Part shown: piece after piece, positions 1 through 6,400 of the stretch | Position numbering within the stretch: the first letter of the stretch is position 1 | Layout: each line of letters opens with the position of its first letter | Assembly (NCBI GenBank): GCA_903930665.1 | Contig: CAIYZI010000252.1 | Span: forward strand, 1 to 7,358 | Source: an uncultured beta proteobacterium | GTDB lineage: Bacteria; Pseudomonadota; Gammaproteobacteria; Burkholderiales; Burkholderiaceae | Direction: 5' to 3' | DNA: 7,358 nucleotides | Position numbers and translations under genes: made by a program | Notes under the pieces: model-generated | Told to the model about the DNA's origin: nothing | Databases searched by the model: none | What the model saw: the letters and a program-made list of their open reading frames with translations, nothing else

Positions 1-1832
1 CTGCCGATGTTATGCAGCGTTATACCGAAGGAAAAAGAGTAGCCACACTAATTTCTCATGTCCTAAATACTCGCTTGGTGGTTGATCGCGAAAATGGAAA
101 AGAGGTTTGGCGTAAAGCGCGAGAAAGTGATTTCTTATTACTTGTGAAGCGGCGAAAGTATTTACCTCAATTTGAGCAAGCCTTGCGCGAAGCGGGCCTT
201 GCTTTTGAAAGCTCGCGCTTAGGAGGGCTGCTAAACACCCTTGAAATTGATGATCTGATTGCATTGCTAACGGTGTTGGTAACCCCTCGTCATGATCTAC
301 CTTTGGCCCAAGTCTTAAGAAGTCCGATATTTGCTTTCAATGAAGCGCAGATGCAATCTCTGGCTATAGCAATGGCTGCAAATTCATATCGTTCATGGTG
401 GGATGCTTTGCAAGATAGCCAAGATGGAGTGCATATTCAAGCTGCGCGCTATTTAGAGCATTGGCGGATTTTGGGTGAACGTTTACCAGTTCATGATTTA
501 TTGGATTGCATTTATCAAGAAAGTGACTTGCGTTTTAAATATGCCAGCGTTTCACAGGAGATTGTGCGCGCACAAGTCTTGGCAAACTTAGATGCATTCC
601 TAGAGCTGGCACTTAACCAGGATGGTGGGCGCTATCCAAGTCTGAGTCGTTTCATTGATCAAATCAATAGGATTCGTCGGGGAGATGATGATGAGACTCC
701 AGATGAAGGCGATACAGAAGCGCAATTCGATATTTCTGAGTTAGATGAAGACAGCGAGATGTCAGACGAGGATAAAAATAAGCGCGTACGCATGATGACT
801 ATTCATGGTGCGAAAGGTTTGGAAGCGCCTTTTGTTATCTTGCTCGATGCCAATCACACTGAGGGTAAAGGGGATCATCGTGGGGTTCTATTAGATTGGC
901 CACCTGAACATACAGGTCCTACCCATTTATCCATGTACACATCCGCAACGCTCACATCTCCTCGTAGCGAAATTAAAGATGATGAAGTGGATGTTGGAAA
1001 AAATGAAAATTGGAATTTGCTTTATGTAGCAATGACCCGTGCAAAACAAGGACTCTGGATTAGCGGTGTAGCTAAGGCGCCTACTAAAAATAATCCTAGC
1101 GGCCTTGATGAAAAATCTTGGTATGGAAGGGCGACTTTAGGTAAGTTGGAGATATTGAGCGATGTCGGTTCTGTGGCGAAGGATCAACGGGTAGTTGTTT
1201 TGCCGCATATTCAGCAATCTTCTGGCGCTCACTTTTGTATAGAAGATTTTGAAATCTCCTGGGATGAGGCGCGTAACAGTCACCATAAAAAGCTTGAAGA
1301 CATCAAGAATGGCTTAACACTCGGAGCTTTGGATGCTAAGGATCTATCGCCAATCAATCCAGTAATTTTAGAAGAGGGCAATCATTTCCATAAGGTCTTA
1401 GAGCGCCTGACTGCTCAAACTGCTGACGTACGAGGGCGAGCCATTGACTTGCCAACTATTGAAGAGCTTTCGCAGTGGCTAGGGATCTCCGAAGAGAAAG
1501 CGAGTAAAGCACTGGCTAGGGCGCAGAAGGTTCTGAATACCGAGGCATTGAGACCGTACCTTAGCGGAAACGGCTGGGTGCAGGCTTGGAATGAAATGGA
1601 TATCGTTAATCAAAACGGCAAGAGCTTTAGACTGGATCGCCTTGTCGAGTTCGAGGATCGATTGGTAGTTTTAGATTTCAAGCTCACGATTCCTGGTGAG
1701 GGTAATCCGAATGAGCGCAAGTATCGAGAGCAGCTTAAAAACTACATGCGAGAGCTTTGTAGAATACGTCCAGATAAGCCAATTGAAGCCTATTTAATCT
1801 CTGCTGAAGGCCAAATGGAGCGAATGCACTAG
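1..1832 (+). CDS. addA: AddA/RecB-type UvrD-family helicase-nuclease, C-terminal part (5' truncated by window edge)
   Basis: The frame is open from the window edge: codons for Ala-Asp-Val precede the first Met at position 12, so the gene starts upstream and only about 609 residues are visible (AddA proteins usually exceed 1000). Walker A and the early helicase motifs are therefore outside. Counting from the Met at 12: late helicase motifs are TIHGAKGLEAP at 263-273 and LLYVAMTRAKQGL at 337-349. A PD-(D/E)XK nuclease domain follows, with GNHFH at 456-460, LDRL (Asp542), VLDFK (Asp555, Lys557) and QLKNY at 574-578; all expected catalytic positions are present. The AKGLEAP wording resembles proteobacterial AddA more than RecB. 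By family knowledge it resects double-strand breaks with an AddB partner to load RecA. The AddB gene is not in this window, so RecB-like naming remains possible. A strongly acidic stretch (17 Asp/Glu in residues 225-254) precedes the TIHGAKGLE motif. No clear terminator follows the TAG. Confidence 0.88.
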   Translation, partial: ADVMQRYTEGKRVATLISHVLNTRLVVDRENGKEVWRKARESDFLLLVKRRKYLPQFEQALREAGLAFESSRLGGLLNTLEIDDLIALLTVLVTPRHDLPLAQVLRSPIFAFNEAQMQSLAIAMAANSYRSWWDALQDSQDGVHIQAARYLEHWRILGERLPVHDLLDCIYQESDLRFKYASVSQEIVRAQVLANLDAFLELALNQDGGRYPSLSRFIDQINRIRRGDDDETPDEGDTEAQFDISELDEDSEMSDEDKNKRVRMMTIHGAKGLEAPFVILLDANHTEGKGDHRGVLLDWPPEHTGPTHLSMYTSATLTSPRSEIKDDEVDVGKNENWNLLYVAMTRAKQGLWISGVAKAPTKNNPSGLDEKSWYGRATLGKLEILSDVGSVAKDQRVVVLPHIQQSSGAHFCIEDFEISWDEARNSHHKKLEDIKNGLTLGALDAKDLSPINPVILEEGNHFHKVLERLTAQTADVRGRAIDLPTIEELSQWLGISEEKASKALARAQKVLNTEALRPYLSGNGWVQAWNEMDIVNQNGKSFRLDRLVEFEDRLVVLDFKLTIPGEGNPNERKYREQLKNYMRELCRIRPDKPIEAYLISAEGQMERMH

Positions 1833-1940
1833 GTGGAGAGTTGAGTCAAGCTGGCCTACCCTTGAATTATTAGCTTTCGCCACCATATGTCTGGCAAGTA
1901 CCTGAACCTCTCTAAACTGGGGATAATGATATTCATCCTT

Positions 1941-1947
1941 AAAGGAG
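1941..1947 (+). promoter_or_regulatory. Ribosome binding site deciding the TPR protein start
   Basis: AAAGGAG sits 5 nt upstream of the ATG at 1953, and the protein from that ATG begins with a well-formed signal peptide. The earlier in-frame ATGs at 1887 and 1926 lack a comparable site and would bury the signal peptide behind extra residues, so 1953 is preferred. A GATAAT at 1922-1927 could be a -10 element for this gene, but no convincing -35 is placed in front of it. Confidence 0.75.
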
Positions 1948-1952
1948 TCACG

Positions 1953-2765
1953 ATGAAGATGCGCGGTTTACTAAAGCTATTTGCTTCGGTATTTGCTGTA
2001 GGTGTATTGCTCACTAGTCATTTAGCGATTGCTGAACCTACCTTGCCAGAGCTGTATCAAACCATTGAATCAGGGCAGTTGGCTAAAGCCGATGCCATGA
2101 TGAAAGAAGTTTTACAAAATCATCCTAATAGCGCGAAAGCCCATTACATTGCGTCTGAGCTTTATCTCAAGGAAGGCAATCTAGAGGCTGCAAGAAGTGA
2201 ATTTGTGCACGCAGAAACTCTTGCTCCAGGATTGCCTTTTGCTCAGCCTGAGTCTGTGCAAAGACTAAAAGCCCAATTGAATGCTGGCCATGGCGCGCCT
2301 ATGCAGGCAAATACTGGCGCCAGCTCTATTTTTGGTAGCCCTATATTTTGGATCTTAATTGCGATCCTGATTGCGGGTGTGGTCTTCTTCTTGCGCAAGC
2401 GTCCTCAGCCCGTACAGGTTTATAACGCCCCTACTGCTGGATATCCTGGAGCGCCTGGTTACCCAGGCGGTCCCGGTGGCTATCCTGGCGCGCCGAGCAG
2501 TGGTGGTATGGGTAGCGGTCTCATGGGTAGCCTTGCTACTGGTGCAGCATTAGGTGCTGGTATGGTAGCTGGTGAAGCGTTGGCCAGTCATTTAATGGGC
2601 GGTGGCCATGCTAATCCTGGGAATATAAATTCTGATTTTAATCAAGTCGGTGGCCCAGGCATGGATTCACCAAACTTTGGTGTAAATGATGCAAGCTCTT
2701 GGGATGATGGTGGCTCCAGCTCTTGGGATAGTGGCGGCGGCGGTGACTTTATGAGTGATCTCTAA
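1953..2765 (+). CDS. Exported TPR protein with one transmembrane anchor and glycine-rich tail
   Basis: A 270-residue protein. Residues 1-27 are a signal peptide (basic MKMR start, hydrophobic core, likely cleavage after AIA27 before EP). Residues about 31-95 form two TPR-like helical hairpins with the pattern of small and large residues typical of tetratricopeptide repeats (for example KAHYIASELYLKEGNLEAA), so protein binding is the likely role. Residues 131-147 are a transmembrane segment followed by RKR (148-150), which suggests the TPR part is periplasmic and the rest cytoplasmic. The tail has Tyr-Pro-Gly repeats (163-181), a glycine-zipper-like stretch (about 185-218, GxxxG spacing) that could be a second membrane or oligomerisation element, and an acidic Ser/Trp/Asp/Gly end with two SSWD motifs. 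The start is chosen from the ribosome binding site. The specific function is unknown; low-complexity tails of this kind occur in several uncharacterised proteobacterial membrane proteins. It appears monocistronic, with a hairpin after the stop. Confidence 0.85.
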   Translation: MKMRGLLKLFASVFAVGVLLTSHLAIAEPTLPELYQTIESGQLAKADAMMKEVLQNHPNSAKAHYIASELYLKEGNLEAARSEFVHAETLAPGLPFAQPESVQRLKAQLNAGHGAPMQANTGASSIFGSPIFWILIAILIAGVVFFLRKRPQPVQVYNAPTAGYPGAPGYPGGPGGYPGAPSSGGMGSGLMGSLATGAALGAGMVAGEALASHLMGGGHANPGNINSDFNQVGGPGMDSPNFGVNDASSWDDGGSSSWDSGGGGDFMSDL

Positions 2766-2805
2766 TGTTGATCAACTCCTCAAGTGGTTAATCGGGAGTG
2801 GTCAT

Positions 2806-2849
2806 AAAAAATAGGCAGTCCCGAGTGGATCGCCTATTTACTTTAAATT
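2806..2849 (+). terminator. Probable intrinsic terminator after the TPR gene
   Basis: AAATAGGC (2809-2816) pairs perfectly with GCCTATTT (2832-2839). The stem continues after one mismatch with GTCC/GGAT (2818-2821 with 2827-2830, one G-U), closing a 5-nt loop. The downstream tail is T-rich but interrupted by A and C, so efficiency is uncertain. TCGGGA at 2792-2797 could pair alternatively with TCCCGA at 2819-2824 in the loop region. Confidence 0.55.
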
Positions 2850-3008
2850 TGCGTAGATTTAGATATTAGTAGCCTTCTGTTTGATGCAAATTACTCAACC
2901 CCGATGAACATTGCTTGGTATTAGGGTTTATTCTTGGGGTGTTGGGCTTGGAAAGTAGTACTAAGATATTCATCAAGCGTTAATTTATTCACCGTTAGGA
3001 AAGAAGTT

Positions 3009-3512
3009 ATGGCCATTTCAATGTATCAAGCATCAGCTCCTCAGTTCAAAAAAATGCTGGGCAATCTTGCGAACCTTTTAAATAAAGGTCAAGAATTTGC
3101 TGCTAGCAAAAACCTGAATGAGCAAGTATTAGTAGATGGACGTTTATTTGCCGATATGCTTCCTTTAAGCAAGCAAGTCCAAATTGCCTGTGATCAGGTT
3201 AAAGGTGGAATGGCTAGATTAGCCGGTATTGAGCCACCTAAGTTTGAAGATAACGAAACTACCTTTGACCAACTTAAAGTGCGTGTTGCTAAAACGATTG
3301 AGTTTCTCGATAGCATCAAGCCAGAGCAAATAGATGGCACAGAGGCTAAAGAAATTAAGTTCTCCATTAAAGAGTGGCATTTTGAGTTCGTGGGTCAGCA
3401 ATATTTATTAACCTGGACCATTCCTAACTTCTATTTCCACGTTACAACCGCTTACGACATCTTGCGTCATAACGGCGTTGAGATTGGTAAAGCAGACTTC
3501 TTAGGTTCTTAA
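3009..3512 (+). CDS. DUF1993 family protein (DinB-like fold)
   Basis: A 167-residue soluble protein. I recognise the DUF1993 family from the start (ISMYQASAPQFKKMLGNLA, the usual opening of this family) and from the C-terminal signature FYFHVTTAYDILRHNGVEIG followed by KADFLGS, which ends essentially at the protein's end. The family is predicted to adopt the DinB/YfiT four-helix bundle; its biochemical activity is not established. No signal peptide or membrane segment is seen, so it should be cytoplasmic. The start at 3009 is supported by the purine-rich AGGAAAGAAG just upstream (2998-3007); an in-frame ATG at 2934 would add 25 residues unlike the family, and an internal ATG at 3021 would remove only four. 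The length fits the family. The 243-nt gap upstream contains the preceding terminator but no promoter I can assign with confidence. A possible small ORF follows 8 nt after its stop. Confidence 0.88.
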   Translation: MAISMYQASAPQFKKMLGNLANLLNKGQEFAASKNLNEQVLVDGRLFADMLPLSKQVQIACDQVKGGMARLAGIEPPKFEDNETTFDQLKVRVAKTIEFLDSIKPEQIDGTEAKEIKFSIKEWHFEFVGQQYLLTWTIPNFYFHVTTAYDILRHNGVEIGKADFLGS

Positions 3513-3520
3513 GGCGTTCG

Positions 3521-3637
3521 ATGGAACAGGTAGTCGCGGTGATTGAATTAGTTCAGCCTTGGGTTTATCGGGTGAGCTTTTATTTATCCAATGCTTTTGT
3601 GGATGACCCGGCTATCTTGGCCTTTGCCTTTTGCTGA
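3521..3637 (+). CDS. Possible 38-residue small protein
   Basis: An ATG 8 nt after the DUF1993 stop opens a 38-codon frame ending in TGA at 3635-3637, immediately before the GC-rich terminator. AAGG (3511-3514) lies 6 nt upstream of the ATG and overlaps the previous stop codon. The product is hydrophobic and aromatic (begins MEQVVAVIELVQPWVYRV, ends AILAFAFC) with only a few charges, and could lie at a membrane. I recognise no family. The support is positional only: the frame fills nearly all the space between the DUF1993 stop and the terminator. A chance ORF in a 3' untranslated region is a serious alternative. Confidence 0.28.
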   Translation: MEQVVAVIELVQPWVYRVSFYLSNAFVDDPAILAFAFC

Positions 3638-3642
3638 TCTAG

Positions 3643-3664
3643 AGCCGCCTTCGGGCGGTTTTTT
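3643..3664 (+). terminator. Strong intrinsic terminator (UUCG tetraloop)
   Basis: CCGCC (3645-3649), TTCG loop (3650-3653), GGCGG (3654-3658), then six T residues (3659-3664). This is a textbook rho-independent terminator; the stem can extend by A-T and G-T pairs. It ends the DUF1993 transcript and separates it from the phasin gene. Confidence 0.92.
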
Positions 3665-3665
3665 C

Positions 3666-3694
3666 TTGCTCGCCTAATGGTATGTCTCTATAAG
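3666..3694 (+). promoter_or_regulatory. Candidate sigma-70 promoter for the phasin gene
   Basis: TTGCTC (3666-3671) and TATAAG (3689-3694) are 17 nt apart. The -10 matches five of six consensus bases; the -35 matches three. It begins right after the T-tract of the preceding terminator and would give a leader of about 70 nt before the phasin ATG. AAAGGAAG (3762-3769) is the ribosome binding site. Confidence 0.5.
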
Positions 3695-3773
3695 CAGCTA
3701 GGGTAATTGGGAGTAGATTGAAAGAGCGCCACTCTTGTCTATCTGCGCTTAGCGCCCCACGAAAGGAAGCCTT

Positions 3774-4343
3774 ATGAGTAAGAATTCATTTAATGCAAGT
3801 GTTGCAGCTCAACAGAGTCGGGTTTTAGAAGCCTCAAAAGCGATGGGGGCTGTAGCTGCAAGCAAGGCGGAAGAGATTGTCAAAATCAATCAACAAGCCG
3901 CCCAAAAAATGGCAGCACTTTTTCAGGAAAAAGTTGCCGAACTTTTTAAGACATCCGATCCCAAGTCCGCTTTTGACCTAGTACACGCGCAGGTGCTGCA
4001 GGATGCCGCTAAAGAGGTTATGCAATATCAGAGCTCAATCCTTAGTGCATTGGGTAGCGGCAATCAGGAGCTCGTCAAGATTGCGCAATCGATGGCTGGG
4101 CAATCCAAGGAAGATCTCATTCATTTTGTTAATGAGGCGACCAACAACACTCCTATTGGCGCTGATACATTTACCTCGGCCTTTAAAGATCCATTCAATA
4201 TGGCGCTGCAAAACTTTGAGCTTATGCGCGCTGCAATGGCGGACTCTTTTGGTGCATTTGAGAAGAATGTGCAGAACGTGACCAATCTCTCTAAGGGTCA
4301 AGATCAGGGGCCCGCGAAGAAAAAGGCGGCTAAAGAGGACTAA
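3774..4343 (+). CDS. Phasin family protein (PHA granule-associated)
   Basis: A 189-residue alanine- and glutamine-rich protein that looks entirely amphipathic-helical, with no signal peptide or membrane span. Features typical of phasins are the small size, long helical stretches (about residues 10-55 and 65-115, for example KAEEIVKINQQAAQKMAALF), a conserved-looking segment with FELMRAAMADSFGAFEKNVQ near 145-165, and a lysine-rich end (AKKKAAKED). By family knowledge phasins coat polyhydroxyalkanoate granules and control their size and number, implying that the organism stores PHA. The start is fixed by AAAGGAAG just upstream. No PHA synthase or other pha gene is adjacent, so this is a stand-alone phasin locus with its own candidate promoter. 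The lysine-rich C-terminus recalls nucleoid-binding phasins but is too short here to argue for DNA binding. Confidence 0.85.
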   Translation: MSKNSFNASVAAQQSRVLEASKAMGAVAASKAEEIVKINQQAAQKMAALFQEKVAELFKTSDPKSAFDLVHAQVLQDAAKEVMQYQSSILSALGSGNQELVKIAQSMAGQSKEDLIHFVNEATNNTPIGADTFTSAFKDPFNMALQNFELMRAAMADSFGAFEKNVQNVTNLSKGQDQGPAKKKAAKED

Positions 4344-4354
4344 AAACCGCTTTG

Positions 4355-4379
4355 AGCACCCCTTAAGGCTGGGGGTGTT
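4355..4379 (+). repeat. Hairpin after the phasin gene, possible weak terminator
   Basis: CACCCC (4357-4362) pairs with GGGGTG (4372-4377), extendable by G-T and A-T pairs, around a 9-nt loop that itself contains the palindrome CCTTAAGG with part of the stem. The 3' flank is TTAAAAAA rather than a T-tract, so it is not a canonical terminator on the + strand. It lies 12 nt after the phasin stop and may protect the 3' end or terminate inefficiently. Confidence 0.4.
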
Positions 4380-4398
4380 AAAAAATATGCACTAGGTA

Positions 4399-4428
4399 TT
4401 GATATACTGTACGGATATACAGTATATT
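4399..4428 (+). promoter_or_regulatory. umuDC sigma-70 promoter
   Basis: TTGATA (4399-4404, four of six consensus bases) and TATATT (4423-4428, five of six) are 18 nt apart. The spacer is almost entirely filled by the LexA box. The expected transcription start, about 7 nt after the -10, falls at about 4435, directly at the umuD ATG (4436). Confidence 0.75.
4402..4427. promoter_or_regulatory. LexA binding site (SOS box)
   Basis: CTGT-N8-ACAG core (4407-4422) inside TACTGT ACGGATAT ACAGTA (4405-4424). The symmetry continues outward, so each arm is a perfect 9-bp match (ATATACTGT at 4402-4410, ACAGTATAT at 4419-4427). It lies between the -35 and -10 elements and overlaps the -10, so LexA binding would block RNA polymerase. 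This is the classical gamma/betaproteobacterial SOS operator. Confidence 0.93.
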
Positions 4429-4435
4429 AGCACTT

Positions 4436-4933
4436 ATGGCATTTATCGCACCTCAATCCACTCTTGTAGAAAACACGCTAAGCCAAGCGCCACAGGCCTT
4501 AGCGGGTAATCCTGTCGATTTTGAGTTCAAACTCTTGGGTCATCGTATTTCTGCTGGATTTCCCAGTCCAGCAGCAGATTACGCTGAAGAGGGTCTGGAT
4601 CTCAATCATTATCTAGTTCAAAACAAACCAGCCACCTTCATGTTCACCGTTAAGGGTGAGTCAATGATGGGCGCGGGGATTTGTGACGGCGACAAGGTGG
4701 TGGTTGACAAAGCGCTTAAGCCAAAACATAAAGACATCGTTGTAGCGGTCGTTAATGGTGAATACACCATTAAGCGCCTCTATCAGCTACGTGGCCGTAT
4801 TGAATTACAGCCTGAGAACCCAACATTCGAGCCTATTACCTTTAACGAGGGGTGTGAGCTTCAGATTTGGGGTGTCGTGGTTGGGGTGGTTCGCAAATAC
4901 AGTCATTCCAGCACTAGGGGTGGCAGTAAATGA
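4436..4933 (+). CDS. umuD: UmuD, self-cleaving SOS translesion polymerase V subunit
   Basis: A 165-residue S24-family protein. Residues 38-49 (ISAGFPSPAADY) match the UmuD cleavage region, with cleavage expected between Ala40 and Gly41 (Cys-Gly in E. coli, Ala-Gly here). The catalytic dyad is Ser76 (GESMMGAG) and Lys113 (YTIKRL); the Gly-to-Ser (35) and Ser-to-Lys (37) distances equal those of E. coli UmuD. RecA filament-stimulated self-cleavage yields UmuD', which joins UmuC as polymerase V. The protein is longer than E. coli UmuD (139): 40 rather than 24 residues precede the cleavage site, plus a short Ser/Gly/Lys-rich C-terminal extension. The ATG at 4436 has no Shine-Dalgarno and sits at the predicted transcription start. 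No other ATG lies between the promoter and the cleavage site, so this start is kept. The stop overlaps the umuC start (ATGA). Confidence 0.95.
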   Translation: MAFIAPQSTLVENTLSQAPQALAGNPVDFEFKLLGHRISAGFPSPAADYAEEGLDLNHYLVQNKPATFMFTVKGESMMGAGICDGDKVVVDKALKPKHKDIVVAVVNGEYTIKRLYQLRGRIELQPENPTFEPITFNEGCELQIWGVVVGVVRKYSHSSTRGGSK

Positions 4934-6228
4934 AGCAGGCCAGCCTTACTCAACTCTTTGCTCTTGTGGATGTGAACAACTTCTATGTTTCTTGTGAGCG
5001 AGTATTCCAGCCAAAATTAGAAGGGATGCCGATGGTGGTGCTTTCGAATAATGATGGCTGTGCGGTGGCTCGAAGCGCAGAAGTAAAGGCGCTTGGCATT
5101 AAGACAGGAACGCCTTGGTTTCAGATGGAAGAGATTGCCAAAAAGCATGGCATTCAGGCGTATTCCTCAAACTACACCCTCTATGGAGATATGAGCAATC
5201 GTGTGGTCCAAGTGCTACGAGCATTTACGCCCAATCTCGAGGTCTACAGTATTGACGAAAGTTTTTTGCGTATTGAGACCTTGCTCAAAAGTTACTCCAG
5301 TCCCAGTGATCTTGGGCAAACTATTAAAGAAAAAATTAAGGCCACCACAGGGCTTCCTGTTTGTGTGGGTATGGGCGAGAGCAAAACTCTGGCCAAGTTA
5401 GCCAATTATCTGGCCAAGAAGCATCCTCAATTTTCGGGAGTCTGCGATATCAGCACGATGCCCAAAGAAGAGCTTTACCAATGGATGGCGGAAACCCCCG
5501 TGGGCGAGGTTTGGGGTGTTGGTCGTCAAATCGCCAAACGCCTGCAAGCGATAAAAATTCAAACGGTTTTCGATCTTTTGCAAGCCTCTCCACAGTTAAT
5601 ATGTCAACAGTTTGGCGTGGTGATGGAACGTCTTTGTTATGAGTTACGTGGAGTCTCCTGCTTGCCGCTTGAAGAAGTTACCCCTGCCAAACAACAGATT
5701 GTTTCCTCTCGCAGTTTTGGTCAGTTGGTGACTTCTTTAGCTGCGCTAACCGAATCCGTGGCTACCCACACTGCTAGGGGTGCGGAAAAGTTGAGGGGCC
5801 AACATTCAGTAACGGGTGCATTGACGATTTTTATTCAAACAAATCCCTTCAAGCAAAACGAGCCACAACATCATCAAAGTATTTTGGTGCCTCTGAGTGA
5901 TCCTACTGATAACACCTTAACCCTCACCACTGCAGCCATTGCAGGGTTAAAGAAAATTTATCAAAGCGGCTTTAGATATAAGAAGGCGGGAGTGATATTT
6001 AGTCTTTTGGCTGACAAGCCTACCGTTCAGCAATCTTTATTTGATGACATCGAGGTTAAGGGTAAATCTGCTGGATTGATGAAAGCCCTTGATTCAATCA
6101 ATAGCCGTTTTGGGAATACTGTTATTCGCTCAGCTGCAACTGGTACTGCTCAAGCTTGGCAAATGCGCTCAGATAAGAGGTCGCCTAACTACACAACGCG
6201 GTGGGATGAACTGCCTGTAGCGCGCTAG
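4930..6228 (+). CDS. umuC: UmuC, Y-family DNA polymerase V catalytic subunit
   Basis: A 432-residue protein (E. coli UmuC has 422). Palm/fingers residues are intact: Asp14 in LVDVNNFYVSCE, the probable steric-gate Tyr19, and Asp109-Glu110 in YSIDESF, the metal-binding acids of Y-family polymerases. SNNDGCAVARSAEVKALGI is the characteristic fingers segment. Helix-hairpin-helix (about 193-235) and little-finger (about 250-360) regions follow, then a QQSLFD beta-clamp-binding motif at 367-372 and the C-terminal DUF4113 module (about 380-430, ending MRSDKRSPNYTTRWDELPV). With UmuD' it performs error-prone synthesis across DNA lesions. It is translationally coupled to umuD by a 4-nt ATGA overlap, with AGGGG (4916-4920) as ribosome binding site, and shares the LexA-controlled promoter. 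No frameshift or missing catalytic residue is seen, so polymerase V should be functional. Confidence 0.97.
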   Translation: MKQASLTQLFALVDVNNFYVSCERVFQPKLEGMPMVVLSNNDGCAVARSAEVKALGIKTGTPWFQMEEIAKKHGIQAYSSNYTLYGDMSNRVVQVLRAFTPNLEVYSIDESFLRIETLLKSYSSPSDLGQTIKEKIKATTGLPVCVGMGESKTLAKLANYLAKKHPQFSGVCDISTMPKEELYQWMAETPVGEVWGVGRQIAKRLQAIKIQTVFDLLQASPQLICQQFGVVMERLCYELRGVSCLPLEEVTPAKQQIVSSRSFGQLVTSLAALTESVATHTARGAEKLRGQHSVTGALTIFIQTNPFKQNEPQHHQSILVPLSDPTDNTLTLTTAAIAGLKKIYQSGFRYKKAGVIFSLLADKPTVQQSLFDDIEVKGKSAGLMKALDSINSRFGNTVIRSAATGTAQAWQMRSDKRSPNYTTRWDELPVAR

Positions 6229-6311
6229 CGTGCGGGGTAATAGAGAGGGTAAAGAGAATAAAAAATCAGATCAATAACCCAGTTCAAAAACAGCAAGTAA
6301 GCAATTCTTTT

Positions 6312-6338
6312 TTACTAGCTCATTTTGTGAGCTAGTAA
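6312..6338. repeat. Perfect 11-bp inverted repeat between umuC and the small membrane gene
   Basis: TTACTAGCTCA (6312-6322) and TGAGCTAGTAA (6328-6338) are exact reverse complements around a TTTTG loop. A T-tract (6308-6313) lies on the 5' side and the 3' flank is GTCAATATTCTT, so it lacks the normal layout of an intrinsic terminator on either strand. It may mark the 3' end of umuDC mRNA, structure the leader of the next gene, or be a protein-binding site. Confidence 0.7.
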
Positions 6339-6390
6339 GTCAATATTCTTAAAACATAGCAAGACGAATCGATACATCAATAGATTAATT

Positions 6391-6395
6391 AGGAG
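6391..6395 (+). promoter_or_regulatory. Strong ribosome binding site for the 37-residue ORF
   Basis: AGGAG followed by five A residues and then ATG at 6401. This is the best-placed Shine-Dalgarno in the window and the main evidence that the short ORF is translated. Confidence 0.8.
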
Positions 6396-6400
6396 AAAAA

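Noticed and set aside
1887..1952. In-frame upstream ATGs (1887, 1926) for the TPR protein
   Set aside because: No ribosome binding site there, and the added residues would displace a clear signal peptide that begins at the ATG of 1953, which has AAAGGAG in front.
2767..2776. Perfect 10-bp palindrome GTTGATCAAC right after the TPR stop codon
   Set aside because: Too short to fold as a hairpin and expected by chance at this length; no second copy near a promoter was noticed.
2934..3008. Upstream start for the DUF1993 protein
   Set aside because: The extra 25 residues do not resemble the family, which starts at the MAISMYQAS segment; the purine-rich site is in front of 3009.
3720..3756. Small inverted repeats in the phasin leader (AAGAG/CTCTT and GCGC/GCGC)
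   Set aside because: Stems of only four or five base pairs; not enough to claim a regulatory RNA.
4003..4301. Open frames inside the phasin gene on both strands
   Set aside because: They overlap a coherent phasin frame with a good ribosome binding site, and their products show no recognisable features; they are frame shadows.
5201..5642. Alternative frames within umuC
   Set aside because: They lie fully within the intact UmuC frame whose catalytic motifs are all present.
6312..6338. Calling the hairpin a standard umuDC terminator
   Set aside because: There is no U-tract 3' of the stem on either strand, so it is listed as an inverted repeat instead.
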